From an uncultured Eubacteriales bacterium (GTDB lineage: Bacteria; Bacillota; Clostridia; Christensenellales; DTU072), in NCBI GenBank assembly GCA_949292905.1, contig CASFAV010000008.1:62001-126000 (forward strand): a stretch of 64,000 nucleotides of DNA, written 5' to 3'. The notes beneath the pieces are model-generated. The model made no database searches and was not told the origin of the DNA. It worked only from the letters and a program-made list of their open reading frames with translations. The translations under genes were made by a program, and so were the position numbers. This document shows positions 63,633-64,000 of the stretch, piece by piece (the first letter of the stretch is position 1; the number at the start of each line of letters is the position of its first letter).

Positions 63633-63837
63633 TAACAAAAAATTTTGCTGTCGTTTTTTGTGGCTTTTCGCGTAAAAAAAACAAGTTTTTGCGTGTTGCC
63701 CGATCCTTCCCCGCTATAAATAAGGATTTAGGCAAGAAAAAACGCGTTTTTCGCACGGCGCGTCTCGGGAAATAAGCCTTTACGGTACTGGTAATTTGTA
63801 CGCGGCTGTGGTAGAATGTAGGTCGACGGAGGTGAAT

Positions 63838-64000
63838 ATGAAAGTCGGAAAGATCAATCATATAGGAATAGTGGTGACGGACGCCAAGGAAGCCATGGCG
63901 CGTTACGGCAGGCTGTACGGGATAAAGAAATGGTATAAGCTTGTCGCGGGGCCGATAGAGCTGTACTACCGCGGCGAGAAAAGAAAATGCACCGTGGATC
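63838..64000 (+). CDS. VOC/glyoxalase-like protein (partial, cut by window end)
   Basis: Only the first 54 codons are present, starting at the ATG at 63838 after CGGAGGTG. The sequence MKVGKINHIGIVVTDAKEAM is typical of the vicinal-oxygen-chelate superfamily, with the first metal His in NHIGIVV. Members include glyoxalase I, methylmalonyl-CoA epimerase and dioxygenases. The part seen cannot tell these apart. Confidence 0.7.
   Translation, partial: MKVGKINHIGIVVTDAKEAMARYGRLYGIKKWYKLVAGPIELYYRGEKRKCTVD

Overview
The window looks like chromosomal DNA from a strictly anaerobic, spore-lineage member of the Clostridia (Bacillota). Pointers seen here are pyruvate:ferredoxin oxidoreductase, an oxygen-sensitive class III ribonucleotide reductase with its activase, the spore-type genes yyaC and sleB-ypeB, near-consensus sigma-A promoters, strong Shine-Dalgarno sites, and moderately high GC with GCG/CGC-rich codons. 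A gut Christensenellales-like lineage would fit, but that is inference. No rRNA, tRNA, CRISPR array, transposase or prophage was recognised.

Layout. 0-7.7 kb: plus-strand run secA, prfB, serS, a membrane protein, a DUF1624-type acyltransferase and a PflA-like radical SAM protein. 7.8-10.6 kb: ftsH and yyaC on the minus strand. 10.8-14.9 kb: a CvpA-like membrane protein, a protein with 34-residue tandem repeats, and a shortened RACo-like 2Fe-2S protein. 14.9-19.2 kb: a P1B metal ATPase with a His/Cys-repeat N-terminus and csoR with its operator, separated by about 1.1 kb of repeated non-coding DNA. 19.2-20.4 kb: rpsF-ssb-rpsR. 20.5-22.6 kb: an AT-rich foreign-looking metallo-beta-lactamase-fold gene followed by about 0.86 kb of highly structured non-coding DNA. 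22.6-29.0 kb: nifJ, a membrane metallophosphoesterase and an alpha/beta hydrolase. 29.2-41.8 kb: a beta-helix lipoprotein, a giant MBG-repeat surface protein broken by an in-frame TAG, and a 66-residue companion. 41.9-46.1 kb: nrdG, nrdD fused to a glutaredoxin-like domain, and a thioredoxin-reductase-like flavoprotein, with NrdR boxes in front of nrdD. 46.3-64.0 kb: a GPH transporter, thiamine pyrophosphokinase, xpt, sleB-ypeB, a lipoprotein, an acidic zinc-ribbon protein, a second giant surface protein, an SCP2-like/class III aminotransferase pair, rmuC, a small hypothetical gene and the start of a VOC-family gene.

Three gene groups form working sets. nrdG, nrdD-redoxin and the flavoprotein look like a complete anaerobic deoxynucleotide module in which the thiol reductant is built into the reductase. 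sleB-ypeB is the cortex-lytic germination pair. csoR and the P1B ATPase look like a metal-efflux pair. The two giant surface proteins share a design: signal sequence, beta-rich repeats, one C-terminal membrane helix and a short basic tail, with no sortase motif.

The most novel-looking item is a back-to-back pair of about 150-nt elements at 22.08-22.52 kb. Three 23-nt hairpins there share one architecture (7-bp stem, bulged T, CC/GG pairs, GNNA tetraloop), and their stem bases change in compensatory fashion. This suggests an undescribed structured RNA. Next in interest are the TAG that removes the membrane anchor of the 3.5-kb-residue surface protein, and a perfect 20-bp palindrome filling the nifJ promoter spacer.
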